Source: VRUE01 sp963774555
Lineage (GTDB): Bacteria; Actinomycetota; Thermoleophilia; Solirubrobacterales; 70-9
Assembly: GCA_963774555.1 (NCBI GenBank)
Contig: CAVZFL010000001.1
Location: 1,550,001 to 1,614,000, forward strand
DNA length: 64,000 nucleotides
Direction: 5' to 3'
Each line of letters opens with the position of its first letter. The first letter of the stretch is position 1. Shown here piece after piece: positions 51,957-60,714 of this stretch. Position numbers and translations under genes: made by a program. The notes under the pieces are model-generated. The model made no database searches. It was not told the DNA's origin and saw only the letters and a list, made by a program, of their open reading frames with translations.

Positions 51957-53753
51957 CTAACCGCGCGCGATCAGTGCGCCGATGACCTCCTGCCACCAGG
52001 CTCGCTCGGCGGGGTCGTCGCCGGCCCGCTCGGCGCGGCGCTCGCACCAGCGGGCCAGGGAGCGGCGGTCGCCGATGGCCAGGGCGGTCTCGGAGGCGAG
52101 GGCGTAGCGACCGTCGACGAGGGCGACCAGCGAGGTCGCCCGGTCGCGGCGGCTGCGCAGCACCGAGGCGACGGCGATGCCGTTGATCTCGCTCGGCTGG
52201 GAGGGGTCAGCGACTCCGCTTCCGGGGCCGACCGAGAAGATCTGGGGGGCGCCGCGGGGAGGCAGGCGCGGTGGCGACGGGGCGCCCACGGGGCCCTCGT
52301 GCCAGCGCCGGGTCAGCTGCTCGACCTGCTCGCGCAGCTCGCTGCGGACGAGGATGTGCAGCTCGTCGCCCTCGCGGACCTCGGTCGAGCCGCGCGGGGG
52401 GATCGCGTGGCCGTCGCGGACGATCACGTTGAGCAGGGCGTCGCGGGGCAGGCCCAGTTCCCGCACCAGGTGGCCCGCCGCCGCCGAGCCCGGGCGCAGC
52501 CGGTAGGAGACGACGTCGCCGCCCAGGCGGCGGATCCGGCCCGACTCGAGCAGGCGCCGCGGCAGCGCCGGCTCCTCGGTGGTGAGGCCGAGGCGGCGCG
52601 CCAGCGGCTCGAAGGTCGCTCCCTGCACCAGGGTCGAGGTGAGGACGACGAAGAAGACGACGGCGAAGAGCTGGCGGCCGCCGGCGACGCCGGCCACGAC
52701 GGGGAAGGTGGCGAGCCAGATCGGCGTCGCTCCGCGCAGCCCGGCCCAGCCGAGCATCGTGCGCTCGCGCCAGGAGAAGGGAGAGAGCGCGGTGGCGGCG
52801 AAGGCGGCCAGCGGTCGCGCGATCACGATCAGCACGGCTGAGAGCGCCAGGCCTTCGAGCGCGATGTCGTCGAGGCTGCTGGGGAAGACGAGCAGGCCGA
52901 GCAGGACGAAGAGGCCGATCTGGGCGACCTCGCCGACGCCCTCGTGGAAGGCGGCGATCGTGCGCCGCGCCGGCACGCTGGCCGAGCCCAGCGCCAGCGC
53001 TGTCAGGTAGACCGCGAGCAGGCCGGAGCCGTGGGCGACTTCGGCGGCGCCGAAGGCGATCCCGGCGATCGCCAGCGTCGCCACCGGGTAGATCCCGTCG
53101 GTGGGCAGGCGGACCGAGTTGAGGGCGAGGACGGCGAGGCGGCCGAGCGCCAGGCCGATCGCGGCGCCCAGGGCCAGCTTCAGCGCCAGCAGGCCGACCA
53201 TGTCGGGGATGCCGTAGCCAGGGGTCTGGATCCATTCGATGAAGCCGACGACGAGCAGCAGGGCGACCGGGTCATTCATCCCCGACTCGCCCTCGAGCGA
53301 GCGGGCCAGGCCCTTCTCCAGCCGTGAGCGCCGCAGCACGGCGAAGATCGCGGCCGAGTCGGTGGCGGCGACGGCGGCGCCGACCAGCATTCCCTCGAGC
53401 GTGCCGAGGCCGAAGATCAGCTTGGCGGCGAAGCCGGCGATCAGCGCGGTGAGGACGGTGCCGATCGTCGCCAGCGAGGCGGCCGTGCCCAGCACCGGGC
53501 GGATCTCCGACCAGCCGGCGGTCAGCCCGCCCTCGAAGACGATCAGGACCAGCGCCACCGTACCCAGGGTCCGCGCCAGCTCGGCATCGTTGAACTCGAT
53601 CCCGCCGATTCCCTCCGAGCCGGCCAGCATCCCCAGCCCGAGGAAGAGCAGCAGGCCCGGGATCCGCATCCGGTCGGCGAGCAGGCCGCCGACGATGCCG
53701 GCGGCGAGCAGGGCGCCGGCGACCAGGATCAGCTCGGCGTCGTGTCCTCCCAT
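51957..53753 (-). CDS. CPA1 cation/proton antiporter with C-terminal TrkA-C domain (NhaP2/CvrA-like)
   Basis: 598-residue membrane antiporter, about 12 helices to residue 390, with the ion-binding region AATDSAAIFAVLRRSRLEKG and GESGMNDPVALLLVV. A cytosolic TrkA-C-like domain (about 410-480: LGLPRDALLNVIVRDG, REGDELHILVRS) and a further regulatory part (CorC/HlyC-like, VRSRRDRATSLVALV area) follow. The family exchanges K+ or Na+ for H+, controlled by nucleotides. It ends 55 bases from the start of the giant gene, tandem on the minus strand. Confidence 0.9.
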   Translation of the reverse strand: MGGHDAELILVAGALLAAGIVGGLLADRMRIPGLLLFLGLGMLAGSEGIGGIEFNDAELARTLGTVALVLIVFEGGLTAGWSEIRPVLGTAASLATIGTVLTALIAGFAAKLIFGLGTLEGMLVGAAVAATDSAAIFAVLRRSRLEKGLARSLEGESGMNDPVALLLVVGFIEWIQTPGYGIPDMVGLLALKLALGAAIGLALGRLAVLALNSVRLPTDGIYPVATLAIAGIAFGAAEVAHGSGLLAVYLTALALGSASVPARRTIAAFHEGVGEVAQIGLFVLLGLLVFPSSLDDIALEGLALSAVLIVIARPLAAFAATALSPFSWRERTMLGWAGLRGATPIWLATFPVVAGVAGGRQLFAVVFFVVLTSTLVQGATFEPLARRLGLTTEEPALPRRLLESGRIRRLGGDVVSYRLRPGSAAAGHLVRELGLPRDALLNVIVRDGHAIPPRGSTEVREGDELHILVRSELREQVEQLTRRWHEGPVGAPSPPRLPPRGAPQIFSVGPGSGVADPSQPSEINGIAVASVLRSRRDRATSLVALVDGRYALASETALAIGDRRSLARWCERRAERAGDDPAERAWWQEVIGALIARG

Positions 53754-53762
53754 CGCGAGACC

Positions 53763-55124
53763 CTAGGTGTTCTCGTCGACGGCGGCGAGGCGCATCTCCA
53801 GTTCCTCCGGCGAGCCCGGCGCAGGCACGTCCTCGGCCCGCTCGTGCGGCCGGCGGTAGATCAGGTAGAGCAGGCCGAAGAGGATGCCGGCGGCGCCGAG
53901 CAGGCCGATCTCGACCCGGTGGTACTCGTTGTCGATCAGCGGCACGAAGTTCCAGCCGATGAAGAGCGCGGCGCAGGCGATCCAGCGCGCCGCCGCCCGC
54001 CGCACCTGGCCCTGGGCGACGCAGGCCTGGTTGACCGTGACCGAGCTGAGGTAGAGGCCCATCGCCCCGGTCACCAGCAGCAGTTCGCCGCGCCCGTAGC
54101 TGTACTTCTTGCTGAAGGCGATCTGCATCAGGTGGGGGCCGGCGATCAGCACGACGAGGCCGGTGAAGGCGGCGAAGGCGGCGATCCCGAGCAGGACCAT
54201 CCGTACCGAGCGGTGGAACTCGCGCTCGCTGTCGGGGTCGTCGCTGGTGTGCAGGCCGGTGAGGTGGGGGAGGATGCTGGTCGAGACCGCCTGGAAGATC
54301 TGCAGCGGCGCCCGCGCCAGCATCAGCACGTTGAAGATGAAGCCGGCCGCCGCGGCGCCCTGCAGGCCGCGGAGGATCAGCGGCCCGGCGTTGAGGAAGG
54401 CCTGTTCGCTGAACATGATCACCAGCACCGCGGCGGCGAAGCCGGTGCCGTGGGCCATCGATACCGACGACTCGGCGGCATCCTCCTGGGGTGGCACCGC
54501 GGCCGCGGTGCGGGCCCGGCGGGCGAAGGCCAGCGGCACCACCATCAAGCTCATCGACGGTGCGGCGACGATGCCGATCGCCACCGCCGACTGCCCTTCC
54601 AGCAGGCTGACCGCGACCAGCAGCGCGAACAGGGTGCGGAAGCAGGACTCGGAGAGGATCAGCGCGGTGAAGAGGCCGAAGCGCTTCTGGCCGGCGAGGA
54701 AGCCGCGGGCGAAGTAGCTGGCGGCGTAGAAGAGGACCGCCGAGAAGAAGACCCAGTAGAGCGTTTCGTTGCCCTCGAGCAGGTCGTTCTGCAGCGGCCC
54801 GCGCAAGGCGAGCGCCAGCGTCGCGAAGAGCGCCGCCAGGCCGAGCTGGATCAGCGAGGCGTTCTTCACCGTGCCGTCGATCGGCTCGCCCTTGACCAGG
54901 TGTTCGGAGATGTGGCGGGAGAGCAGCTGTTCGACCGGCCGGTAGAGGGTCGAGATCGTGATGAAGACGGCCGACCAGAGCACCGTGATCTGCCCGTAGT
55001 CGGGCTTGGAGAGCACGTGCGAGGCGATGAAGAAGTAGACGTAGGTGATGACGCCGGTGAGGCCGACGCCGATCGCCAGGAAGCTGGCGGTTTTGCCGTA
55101 GTCGGCGGTGGCTGAGCGCTGCAT
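53763..55124 (-). CDS. Polysaccharide flippase-like membrane protein (MATE/Wzx superfamily)
   Basis: 453 residues from the ATG at 55124, with about 12-14 hydrophobic segments. The N-terminus KTASFLAIGVGLTGVITYVY and the RPVEQLLSRHISEHL, FARGFLAGQKRFGLF segments are typical of Wzx-like lipopolysaccharide or teichoic-acid exporters in actinobacteria. The ATG overlaps the stop of the glycosyltransferase gene, so the two act together, probably in moving a lipid-linked sugar. Confidence 0.83.
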   Translation of the reverse strand: MQRSATADYGKTASFLAIGVGLTGVITYVYFFIASHVLSKPDYGQITVLWSAVFITISTLYRPVEQLLSRHISEHLVKGEPIDGTVKNASLIQLGLAALFATLALALRGPLQNDLLEGNETLYWVFFSAVLFYAASYFARGFLAGQKRFGLFTALILSESCFRTLFALLVAVSLLEGQSAVAIGIVAAPSMSLMVVPLAFARRARTAAAVPPQEDAAESSVSMAHGTGFAAAVLVIMFSEQAFLNAGPLILRGLQGAAAAGFIFNVLMLARAPLQIFQAVSTSILPHLTGLHTSDDPDSEREFHRSVRMVLLGIAAFAAFTGLVVLIAGPHLMQIAFSKKYSYGRGELLLVTGAMGLYLSSVTVNQACVAQGQVRRAAARWIACAALFIGWNFVPLIDNEYHRVEIGLLGAAGILFGLLYLIYRRPHERAEDVPAPGSPEELEMRLAAVDENT

Positions 55125-56098
55125 CAGTTGCGCTCGTAGTGCGAGGGCGGCACCTCGAGCGCCAGCTCGACCCGCCGGATGCGCTCGAAGACGCGCTGCG
55201 TCATCACCCGCTGCCCGGCCAGCAGGTCGCCGATCACGCCGAGGGCGAAGAGCTGGATCGCGGCGATGAAGAGGACGGCGCCGAGGATCAGCGACTGGAT
55301 GTGGCCGGTGCTGTCGCCGTTGAGCAGCCAGTCGAGCAGGAAGGGGAGCCAGGCGAGCAGGGCGAGGAAGGCAACGAGGAGCCCGGCGGTGGCGAAGACG
55401 CGCAGCGGCTCGTAGCGGGCGTAGATGCGCAGGATCGAGAGCGCGTTGCGGCGCACGTAGCCGCCGGTCGAGTCGAAGAGGCGCGACTCGCGGGTCTGCG
55501 GGTTGGTCGCGATCTCGACTCCCTCGACCGCGACCAGCATCTTGCCCGCCTGGATCAGGCTCTCCAGGGTGTAGGTGAAGTTGTCGACGACCAACAGGCC
55601 GAGGGCGGCCTCGCGGTTGTAGGCGCGGAAGCCGGAGGTGGTGTCGGCGATCTCGGTCCCGGCCAGCCGGCTGACCACCCAGCTGCCCAGCTTCTGCAGC
55701 GCTTTCTTCGAGCCGGAGAAGTGCTCGATCCGCTCGACCCGGCGGTCGCCGACGACCATGTCGGCCTCGCCGGCGAGGATCGGCGCCAGCAGCTTGGGGA
55801 TGTCGGCGCCGCGGTACTGGTTGTCGGCGTCCGTGTTGACGATCGCGTCGGCGCCCAGCTTCAGGCATGCATCCAGCCCGGCCTGGAAGCCGGCGGCGAG
55901 ACCCTTGTTGTTGGTCAGGCGGACGACGTGCTCGACCCCGTGCTCGCGGGCGACCTCGACCGTGCGGTCGGTCGAGCCGTCGTCGATCACCAGCAGCTCG
56001 ACCGCGTCGACGCCGGGAATCTCACGCGGGATGTCGGCGATCGTCGCCGGCAGGGTGGATTCCTCGTTGAGGCAGGGGATCTGGACGATCAGCTTCAT
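55124..56098 (-). CDS. Family 2 glycosyltransferase, polyprenyl-phosphate sugar type
   Basis: 324 residues. The GT2 nucleotide-sugar domain has VQIPCLNEESTLPATIADIP, LLVIDDGSTDRT and NTDADNQYRGADIP (the D-x-D). TSGFRAYNREAALGL lies near the acceptor site. Two C-terminal membrane helices (about 235-295) match dolichol/undecaprenyl-phosphate glycosyltransferases such as DPM1 or GtrB. It shares a promoter region with the divergent ribD. Confidence 0.88.
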   Translation of the reverse strand: MKLIVQIPCLNEESTLPATIADIPREIPGVDAVELLVIDDGSTDRTVEVAREHGVEHVVRLTNNKGLAAGFQAGLDACLKLGADAIVNTDADNQYRGADIPKLLAPILAGEADMVVGDRRVERIEHFSGSKKALQKLGSWVVSRLAGTEIADTTSGFRAYNREAALGLLVVDNFTYTLESLIQAGKMLVAVEGVEIATNPQTRESRLFDSTGGYVRRNALSILRIYARYEPLRVFATAGLLVAFLALLAWLPFLLDWLLNGDSTGHIQSLILGAVLFIAAIQLFALGVIGDLLAGQRVMTQRVFERIRRVELALEVPPSHYERN

Positions 56099-56175
56099 GG
56101 AGGGCCGGGTCAGGGTATCCGCGCCCGCGGCGCGAGGTACGTCACAGACTGCTGGCGCGGGCGCGGTACGATTGG

Positions 56176-56195
56176 TTGATTGACGAGTCAGTCAA
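56176..56195. promoter_or_regulatory. TetR-type operator palindrome upstream of ribD
   Basis: TTGATTGAC-GA-GTCAGTCAA: nine-base arms with one mismatch and a two-base centre, lying four bases before the ribD ATG and within the ribD/glycosyltransferase divergent gap. The spaced TTGAC/GTCAA form is characteristic of TetR/AcrR-family operators. No such regulator gene is in the window. Confidence 0.55.
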
Positions 56196-56199
56196 TGCC

Positions 56200-57288
56200 A
56201 TGAACGCTCAGCTCACAGCCACGGATCGAGGGCATCTGCAGCGGGCGCTGGAGCTTGCCGAGGGTGGGCGGGGGCAGGTCAGCCCCAATCCCCTCGTCGG
56301 AGCCGTTGTGGTGCGTGAGGGAGCGGTGATCGGCGAGGGGTGGCATGCCGAATTGGGGGGACCGCACGCCGAGCGGGCGGCTCTCGCCGACTGCCGGGAG
56401 CGCGGCGAGGATCCGGCCGGGGCGACGATGTACGTGAGCTTGGAGCCCTGCGCACACCAGGGCCGCCAGCCGCCCTGCGTGGAGGCGATCCTGGAGGCGG
56501 GGATTTCGCGCGTCGTGATCGCCTCCGACGATCCGAGTGAGAAGGCCGCGGGGCGGGGGCCCGGGATCCTGCGCGATGGCGGGGTCGAGGTCGAGTTTGC
56601 CGCCGGCGAGGAGGCGACGACGGCACGGCTGCTGAACCAGTCCTTCCGCAAGCACGCCCGCACCGGCCTGCCCCTGGTCACCCTGAAGCTGGCGATGTCC
56701 CTCGACGGCCGCACCTCTACCGCGCCCGGCGACTCCCCCTGGATCACCGGCGAGCAAAGCCGCGCCCAAGTCCACCAATGGCGAGCCGAATCCGACGCGA
56801 TAGCCGTAGGCGTCGGCACCGTCCTAGCCGACGACCCCCTCCTAACGGCCCGCCCCGCGCGGTCGTCATTTAAGTCGGATGGCGGTTCAAATGGCGACCG
56901 CGATCGGGTGCGCCAACCGATTCGAGTCGTCTTCGACCGCCAGGCGCGTCTTCCGCTCGATTCCCAGCTGCTCAAGACTCTCGACGAGTCCCCGGTCCTC
57001 GTGGTCGCAGCTCCAGGTGTCGACCCTTCGCCTTTGCACGATGCCGGGGTCGAGATCCTCGTCGCCGAGACGATCGAGGCTGCCATGGCCGAGCTCGGTC
57101 GTCGTCGGGTCACCAGTCTCTTCCTCGAGGGTGGTCCGACCCTGGCCGCTGCCTTCGCCGATGCCGGCCAGGTCGACGAGGCGCGGGTCTTCGTCGCGCC
57201 GGTTCTCCTCGCCGGCTCGAAGCGGATCGAGGCCGTGGACCCCGGCGCCGGGGACACGCTGATCGAGACCCGGTTCAGGGAGTGGTGA
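56200..57288 (+). CDS. ribD: Bifunctional riboflavin deaminase/reductase RibD
   Basis: Second and third steps of riboflavin synthesis. 362 residues from the ATG at 56200; a TTG 24 bases earlier falls in the operator. The deaminase zinc site is visible as GGPHAERAAL and PCAHQGRQPPCVEAIL; the reductase domain starts at LVTLKLAMSLDGRTSTAPGD and includes LFLEGGPTLAAAF. In the reductase, ARSSFKSDGGSNGDRDRVRQ replaces the usual short loop and coincides with a palindrome at 56858-56902. First gene of ribD-ribE-ribBA-ribH; no FMN riboswitch fits the 101-base gap. Confidence 0.94.
   Translation: MNAQLTATDRGHLQRALELAEGGRGQVSPNPLVGAVVVREGAVIGEGWHAELGGPHAERAALADCRERGEDPAGATMYVSLEPCAHQGRQPPCVEAILEAGISRVVIASDDPSEKAAGRGPGILRDGGVEVEFAAGEEATTARLLNQSFRKHARTGLPLVTLKLAMSLDGRTSTAPGDSPWITGEQSRAQVHQWRAESDAIAVGVGTVLADDPLLTARPARSSFKSDGGSNGDRDRVRQPIRVVFDRQARLPLDSQLLKTLDESPVLVVAAPGVDPSPLHDAGVEILVAETIEAAMAELGRRRVTSLFLEGGPTLAAAFADAGQVDEARVFVAPVLLAGSKRIEAVDPGAGDTLIETRFREW
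56858..56902. repeat. Palindrome embedded in frame within ribD
   Basis: Arms CGCGGTCGTCATTT (56858-56871) and AAATGGCGACCGCG (56889-56902) pair at 13 of 14 positions, the exception being a G-U pair, around a 17-base loop. The complement of 56859-56898 aligns with murF 3299-3338 at about 28 of 40 bases without gaps, including identical ATCCGACT and CGACCGC blocks, so the two are copies of one element. Confidence 0.78.
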
Positions 57289-57893
57289 TGTTCACCGGCC
57301 TGGTTCAAGACGTCGGCACTGTCGAGGCCGTCGAGTCCGGCGCCGACGGCGCCCGCATCCGGATCGCAACCGAGCTGGCTGGAGAGATCTCCAGTGGCGA
57401 CTCGGTTGCGGTCGACGGCGTTTGCCTGACCGCGACGGGCGTCGATGCCTCCGGCTTCGCGACCGAGGCGATGAACCAGACCCTGGAGGTGACCGCGCTC
57501 GGCGGCCTCGAGCCCGGCGCCCGCGTCAACCTCGAGCTGGCGATGAAGGCCTCCGATCGCCTCGGCGGCCACATCGTCCAGGGCCACGCCGACGGGATCG
57601 GCGAGGTGGTCGCGATCGAGGACGACGGCTTCGCCCGCCGCCTGCGCGTGTCACTCGGCCCCGAACTGCTCCGCTACGTGGTCGAGAAGGGCTCGATCGC
57701 GCTCGCCGGTGTCAGCCTCACGGTCGCGGATTTGGGCGACTCTTGGGCTGTTGTTTCCCTGATCCCTGAGACGCTGGAGCGGACGATGCTCGGCGAGGCC
57801 GCGGTCGGCGACAAGCTGAACGTGGAGTGCGATGTGGTGGCGAAGTATGTTGAGCGACTGGCGGCGCCGTTCGCCGGAAAGGAGCGCACGTGA
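57288..57893 (+). CDS. ribE: Riboflavin synthase alpha chain
   Basis: Dismutates two 6,7-dimethyl-8-ribityllumazine molecules to riboflavin. 201 residues from the ATG at 57288 (MFTGLVQDVGTV, the universal start). The two barrel repeats are visible, with VAVDGVCLTATGV and LAGVSLTVADLG as equivalent strands, and GGHIVQGHADGIG beginning the second. The ATG overlaps the ribD stop and the end overlaps ribBA. Confidence 0.96.
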   Translation: MFTGLVQDVGTVEAVESGADGARIRIATELAGEISSGDSVAVDGVCLTATGVDASGFATEAMNQTLEVTALGGLEPGARVNLELAMKASDRLGGHIVQGHADGIGEVVAIEDDGFARRLRVSLGPELLRYVVEKGSIALAGVSLTVADLGDSWAVVSLIPETLERTMLGEAAVGDKLNVECDVVAKYVERLAAPFAGKERT

Positions 57894-59227
57894 GCCAGAT
57901 GACGGAGACGCAGAAGACAGACGACATGGTCAACGAGGCGGGGGAGAGCCCCTTCTCGACGATCGAGGAGGCGATCGAGGAGATCCGCCGCGGTCGCATG
58001 GTTGTCGTCTGCGACGGCGAGGACCGCGAGAACGAGGGCGACCTGGTGATGGCGGCGCAGTTCGCCACCCCTGAGGCGGTCAACTTCATGGCTAAGGAGG
58101 CGCGCGGGCTGATCTGCCTGGCGCTGACCGCGGAGCGCTGCGAGAAGCTCGGCCTCAACCTGATGGCGGCGAAGAACGAGGCGCCGCTGCAGACCGCCTT
58201 CACGGTCACGATCGAGGCGGCCGGCGGGGTCAGCACCGGCATCTCCGCCCACGACCGCGCCCACACGATCCAGGTCGCGATCGACCCCAGCTCCGGCCCG
58301 CGCGAGATCGTCGTGCCCGGCCACATGTTCCCGTTGCGGGCCAAGGAGGGCGGGGTGCTGGAGCGCACCGGCCACACCGAGGCCAGCGTCGACCTCGCCC
58401 GCCTCGCCGGCCTCACCCCGGCCGGGGTGATCTGCGAGGTGATGAACGACGACGGCACGATGGCCCGCGTCCCCGACCTGATCCCCTACTGCGAACGCCA
58501 CGGCCTGAAGATGGTCACGGTCGCCGACCTAATCGCCTACCGGCGCCGCACCGAGAAGCTGGTCGAGCGCGTCGTCGCCACCGCGCTGCCGACCGAGTTC
58601 GGCGACTTCACCGCGGTCGGCTACCGCTCCCTGGTCGACGACAAGCACCACGTGGCAATGGTCAAGGGCGACGTCGACGGCGCCGAGGACGTGCTCGTCC
58701 GCGTCCACAGCGAGTGCCTCACCGGCGACGTCTTCCACAGCATGCGCTGCGACTGCGGCGAGCAGCTGGTCGCGGCGCTGACCCAGATCGAGCGCGAGGG
58801 CCGCGGCGTCCTGCTCTACCTCTCCCAGGAGGGCCGCGGGATCGGCCTGCTCAACAAGCTGCGCGCCTACAAGCTGCAGGAGGAGGGGGCGGACACGGTC
58901 GAGGCCAACCTCAAGCTCGGCCTGCCGGCCGACCTGCGCGACTACGGGATCGGCGCCCAGATCCTCGGCGACCTCGGGCTGACCAGCATCCGAATCCTCA
59001 CCAACAACCCGAAAAAGATCGTCGGCCTCGAGGGCTACGGCCTCTCGGTCTCCGAGCAGGTGCCGATCGAGTCGGCGCCCAACGCCCACAACGAGGCCTA
59101 CCTGCGGGCCAAGCGCGACAAGATGGGCCACTCGCTGCACCATCAGGGCCTGGCCCTCGACGAGGAGATGATCCGCGACGAGGAGGAGCGCGACGCCGCC
59201 GGCGGCGACGGGGCGGCGGATGGCTGA
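57890..59227 (+). CDS. ribBA: Bifunctional DHBP synthase / GTP cyclohydrolase II RibBA
   Basis: Supplies both precursors for riboflavin. 445 residues. The N-terminal DHBP synthase half has VVCDGEDRENEGDLVMAAQ, GGVSTGISAHDRAHT and RTGHTEASVDLARLAG; the C-terminal cyclohydrolase II half has the zinc cysteines in SECLTGDVFHSMRCDCGEQL and the catalytic region LLYLSQEGRGIGL. GTG start. A short acidic tail overlaps ribH by eight bases. Confidence 0.97.
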   Translation: MSQMTETQKTDDMVNEAGESPFSTIEEAIEEIRRGRMVVVCDGEDRENEGDLVMAAQFATPEAVNFMAKEARGLICLALTAERCEKLGLNLMAAKNEAPLQTAFTVTIEAAGGVSTGISAHDRAHTIQVAIDPSSGPREIVVPGHMFPLRAKEGGVLERTGHTEASVDLARLAGLTPAGVICEVMNDDGTMARVPDLIPYCERHGLKMVTVADLIAYRRRTEKLVERVVATALPTEFGDFTAVGYRSLVDDKHHVAMVKGDVDGAEDVLVRVHSECLTGDVFHSMRCDCGEQLVAALTQIEREGRGVLLYLSQEGRGIGLLNKLRAYKLQEEGADTVEANLKLGLPADLRDYGIGAQILGDLGLTSIRILTNNPKKIVGLEGYGLSVSEQVPIESAPNAHNEAYLRAKRDKMGHSLHHQGLALDEEMIRDEEERDAAGGDGAADG

Positions 59228-59738
59228 GTCGACCGCCTTCCTCGAGAGCTTCGACGAGGAGGAGAAGGCGACCCTGGCCGAGCTGAAGTTCGCCGTCTGC
59301 GTCGGCCGCTTCTACGAGGACCTGGCCGAACGGCTGCTGGGCGGCGCCCGCGAAGGCTTCGAGCTGGCCGGCGTGCCGGCCTCCTCTATAAGCGAAGTCT
59401 CCGTCCCCGGCGCCTACGAGCTGCCCTTCGCCGCCAAGCTGCACGCCACCAGCGAACGCTACGACGGCGTCGCCTGTCTCGGCGTCGTCATCCGTGGCGA
59501 GACCGACCACTACGACTTCGTCTGCGCCGAGGCCGCCCGCGGGATCCAGGACGTGCAGCTCGACACCGGCGTCCCCTGTGCCTTCGGCGTGATCACCTGC
59601 GACACAATGGAGCAGGCTCTGGCCCGCGCCGGCGGCGGCAAGCGCGACCAGGGCCGCAACGCCGCCCTAACCGTCGCCCGCATGGCCCTGCTCAAACGCG
59701 AGGTCAACCCGTACCGCTGGCAGGTCCGCGACGGTTAG
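59220..59738 (+). CDS. ribH: 6,7-Dimethyl-8-ribityllumazine synthase
   Basis: Condenses the two RibBA/RibD products. 172 residues. FAVCVGRFYEDLAERLLGGA, SVPGAYELPFAAK and GVVIRGETDHYDFVCAEAARG carry the active-site residues (including the His in ETDHYD). It forms icosahedral or pentameric shells in relatives. Its 3' end overlaps the convergent vapC-like gene by 35 bases. Confidence 0.96.
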   Translation: MAESTAFLESFDEEEKATLAELKFAVCVGRFYEDLAERLLGGAREGFELAGVPASSISEVSVPGAYELPFAAKLHATSERYDGVACLGVVIRGETDHYDFVCAEAARGIQDVQLDTGVPCAFGVITCDTMEQALARAGGGKRDQGRNAALTVARMALLKREVNPYRWQVRDG

Positions 59739-60111
59739 CGCGCATCACTGCGACCTGATACCGGGCGATCTTGTGGTCGGAGGTCACGATCGTCATTCCG
59801 TCCGTCTGCGCCTGCGCTACGAGCATGCGGTCGAAAGGGTCTCCGTGATGGTGGGGGAGAAACTCGATTGCGCGTGTATGCGCAAGGGAGATCGGCAATA
59901 GAGAGAAGCGTCTCTCGGCGAGCTGGACCTCGAGATCGGTCGGCGGATCGAGGTTGCCGCGTGATTTCTTAATCGCGATCTCCCACGGGCTTGCAACGCT
60001 GACGAATACATCGTTGGCTTCGTCTTGGATTGCCTCCCGGGTCGTGTCAAGGAGGCGGCCGGGATTCAGCAGGGACCAGATCAGCACTTGCGTGTCAAGA
60101 AGGAGCCTCAA
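59704..60111 (-). CDS. vapC: PIN-domain ribonuclease toxin (VapC-like)
   Basis: 135 residues from a TTG at 60111 that overlaps the antitoxin stop. PIN-domain acidic residues are visible: LLLDTQVLIW (first Asp), SPWEIAIKK (Glu), GDPFDRMLVAQA and VTSDHKIARY (third and fourth Asp). The WEIAIK form belongs to the VapC subgroup paired with Phd-type antitoxins. It probably cleaves tRNA or rRNA. Convergent with ribH. Confidence 0.88.
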   Translation of the reverse strand: MRLLLDTQVLIWSLLNPGRLLDTTREAIQDEANDVFVSVASPWEIAIKKSRGNLDPPTDLEVQLAERRFSLLPISLAHTRAIEFLPHHHGDPFDRMLVAQAQTDGMTIVTSDHKIARYQVAVMRANRRGPASGTG

Positions 60112-60401
60112 TCGCCGGTCCAGAGGTTGTCGCCGGTGGGAAAGATCTCGCTCTGCTCGAAGAGCTCCTCGATTTCCCTGTCCATCTCCTCCCACTCCGC
60201 GTCGGTGGGCATCCGCATCTTGCCCTCCCAGCCGCCGAGCTTCCGCGGCCCGAGCTTCTTCGGCACCGGCACCAGCTTCGCCGCAGGCTCGCCCGCGCGG
60301 GTGATCACGATCTGCTCGCCGCCCTCGACCCGGGCGACCAGCTTCGACAGCTGTGTCTTGGCTTCGTGCATGTTCACCCTGTCCAAGTCCTCAGCGGCCA
60401 T
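60108..60401 (-). CDS. Phd/YefM-family antitoxin
   Basis: 97 residues from the ATG at 60401, preceded by AAAGGGGGGAG; a TTG 21 bases upstream is a weaker choice. NMHEAKTQLSKLVARVEGGE and IVITRAGEPAAKLVPV form the Phd DNA-binding fold; the acidic C-terminus (WEEMDREIEELFEQSE) would wrap the toxin. Coupled to the VapC-like toxin gene by a TTGA overlap. Likely autorepressed from the AT-rich gap 60423-60480. Confidence 0.9.
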   Translation of the reverse strand: MAAEDLDRVNMHEAKTQLSKLVARVEGGEQIVITRAGEPAAKLVPVPKKLGPRKLGGWEGKMRMPTDAEWEEMDREIEELFEQSEIFPTGDNLWTGD

Positions 60402-60480
60402 TTCTCTCCCCCCTTTCGACAAAGAGAAACTGAATTGCCGTCAGCATTAGTCTACTTAGCTAACTAGTGATCACGGTAGC

Positions 60481-60684
60481 ATGCCCGACCCGATGGCCAA
60501 GGTATGCCACAGCTGCGGCAAGGGACCGGCGTTCGGCCAGTCCCGCAGCCACTCGATGGTCGCCACCAAGCGGCGCTTCGATCCGAACCTGCAGAAGGTG
60601 CGGATCGAGGAGAACGGCCGCAAGCTGCGCGCTTACGTCTGCACGCGCTGCCTCAAGGCCAACAAGGTCACCAAGGCCGCCTGA
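60481..60684 (+). CDS. rpmB: Ribosomal protein L28 (zinc-binding form)
   Basis: 67 residues from ATG 60481, or 63 from the ATG at 60493 where the usual MAKVCHSCGKGP start begins. CHSC near the N-terminus and CTRC near the C-terminus make the four-cysteine zinc site of C+ L28. NHSM-type RSHSMVATKRRFDPNLQ is the family core. It stands alone, divergent from the toxin-antitoxin pair. Confidence 0.95.
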   Translation: MPDPMAKVCHSCGKGPAFGQSRSHSMVATKRRFDPNLQKVRIEENGRKLRAYVCTRCLKANKVTKAA

Positions 60685-60714
60685 CGGCCACGCGCAGGCG
60701 CTTCCCGGGCCGGC

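Noticed and set aside
56099..56199. Possible FMN riboswitch before ribD
   Set aside because: The gap is shorter than the aptamer and contains no matching conserved segments.
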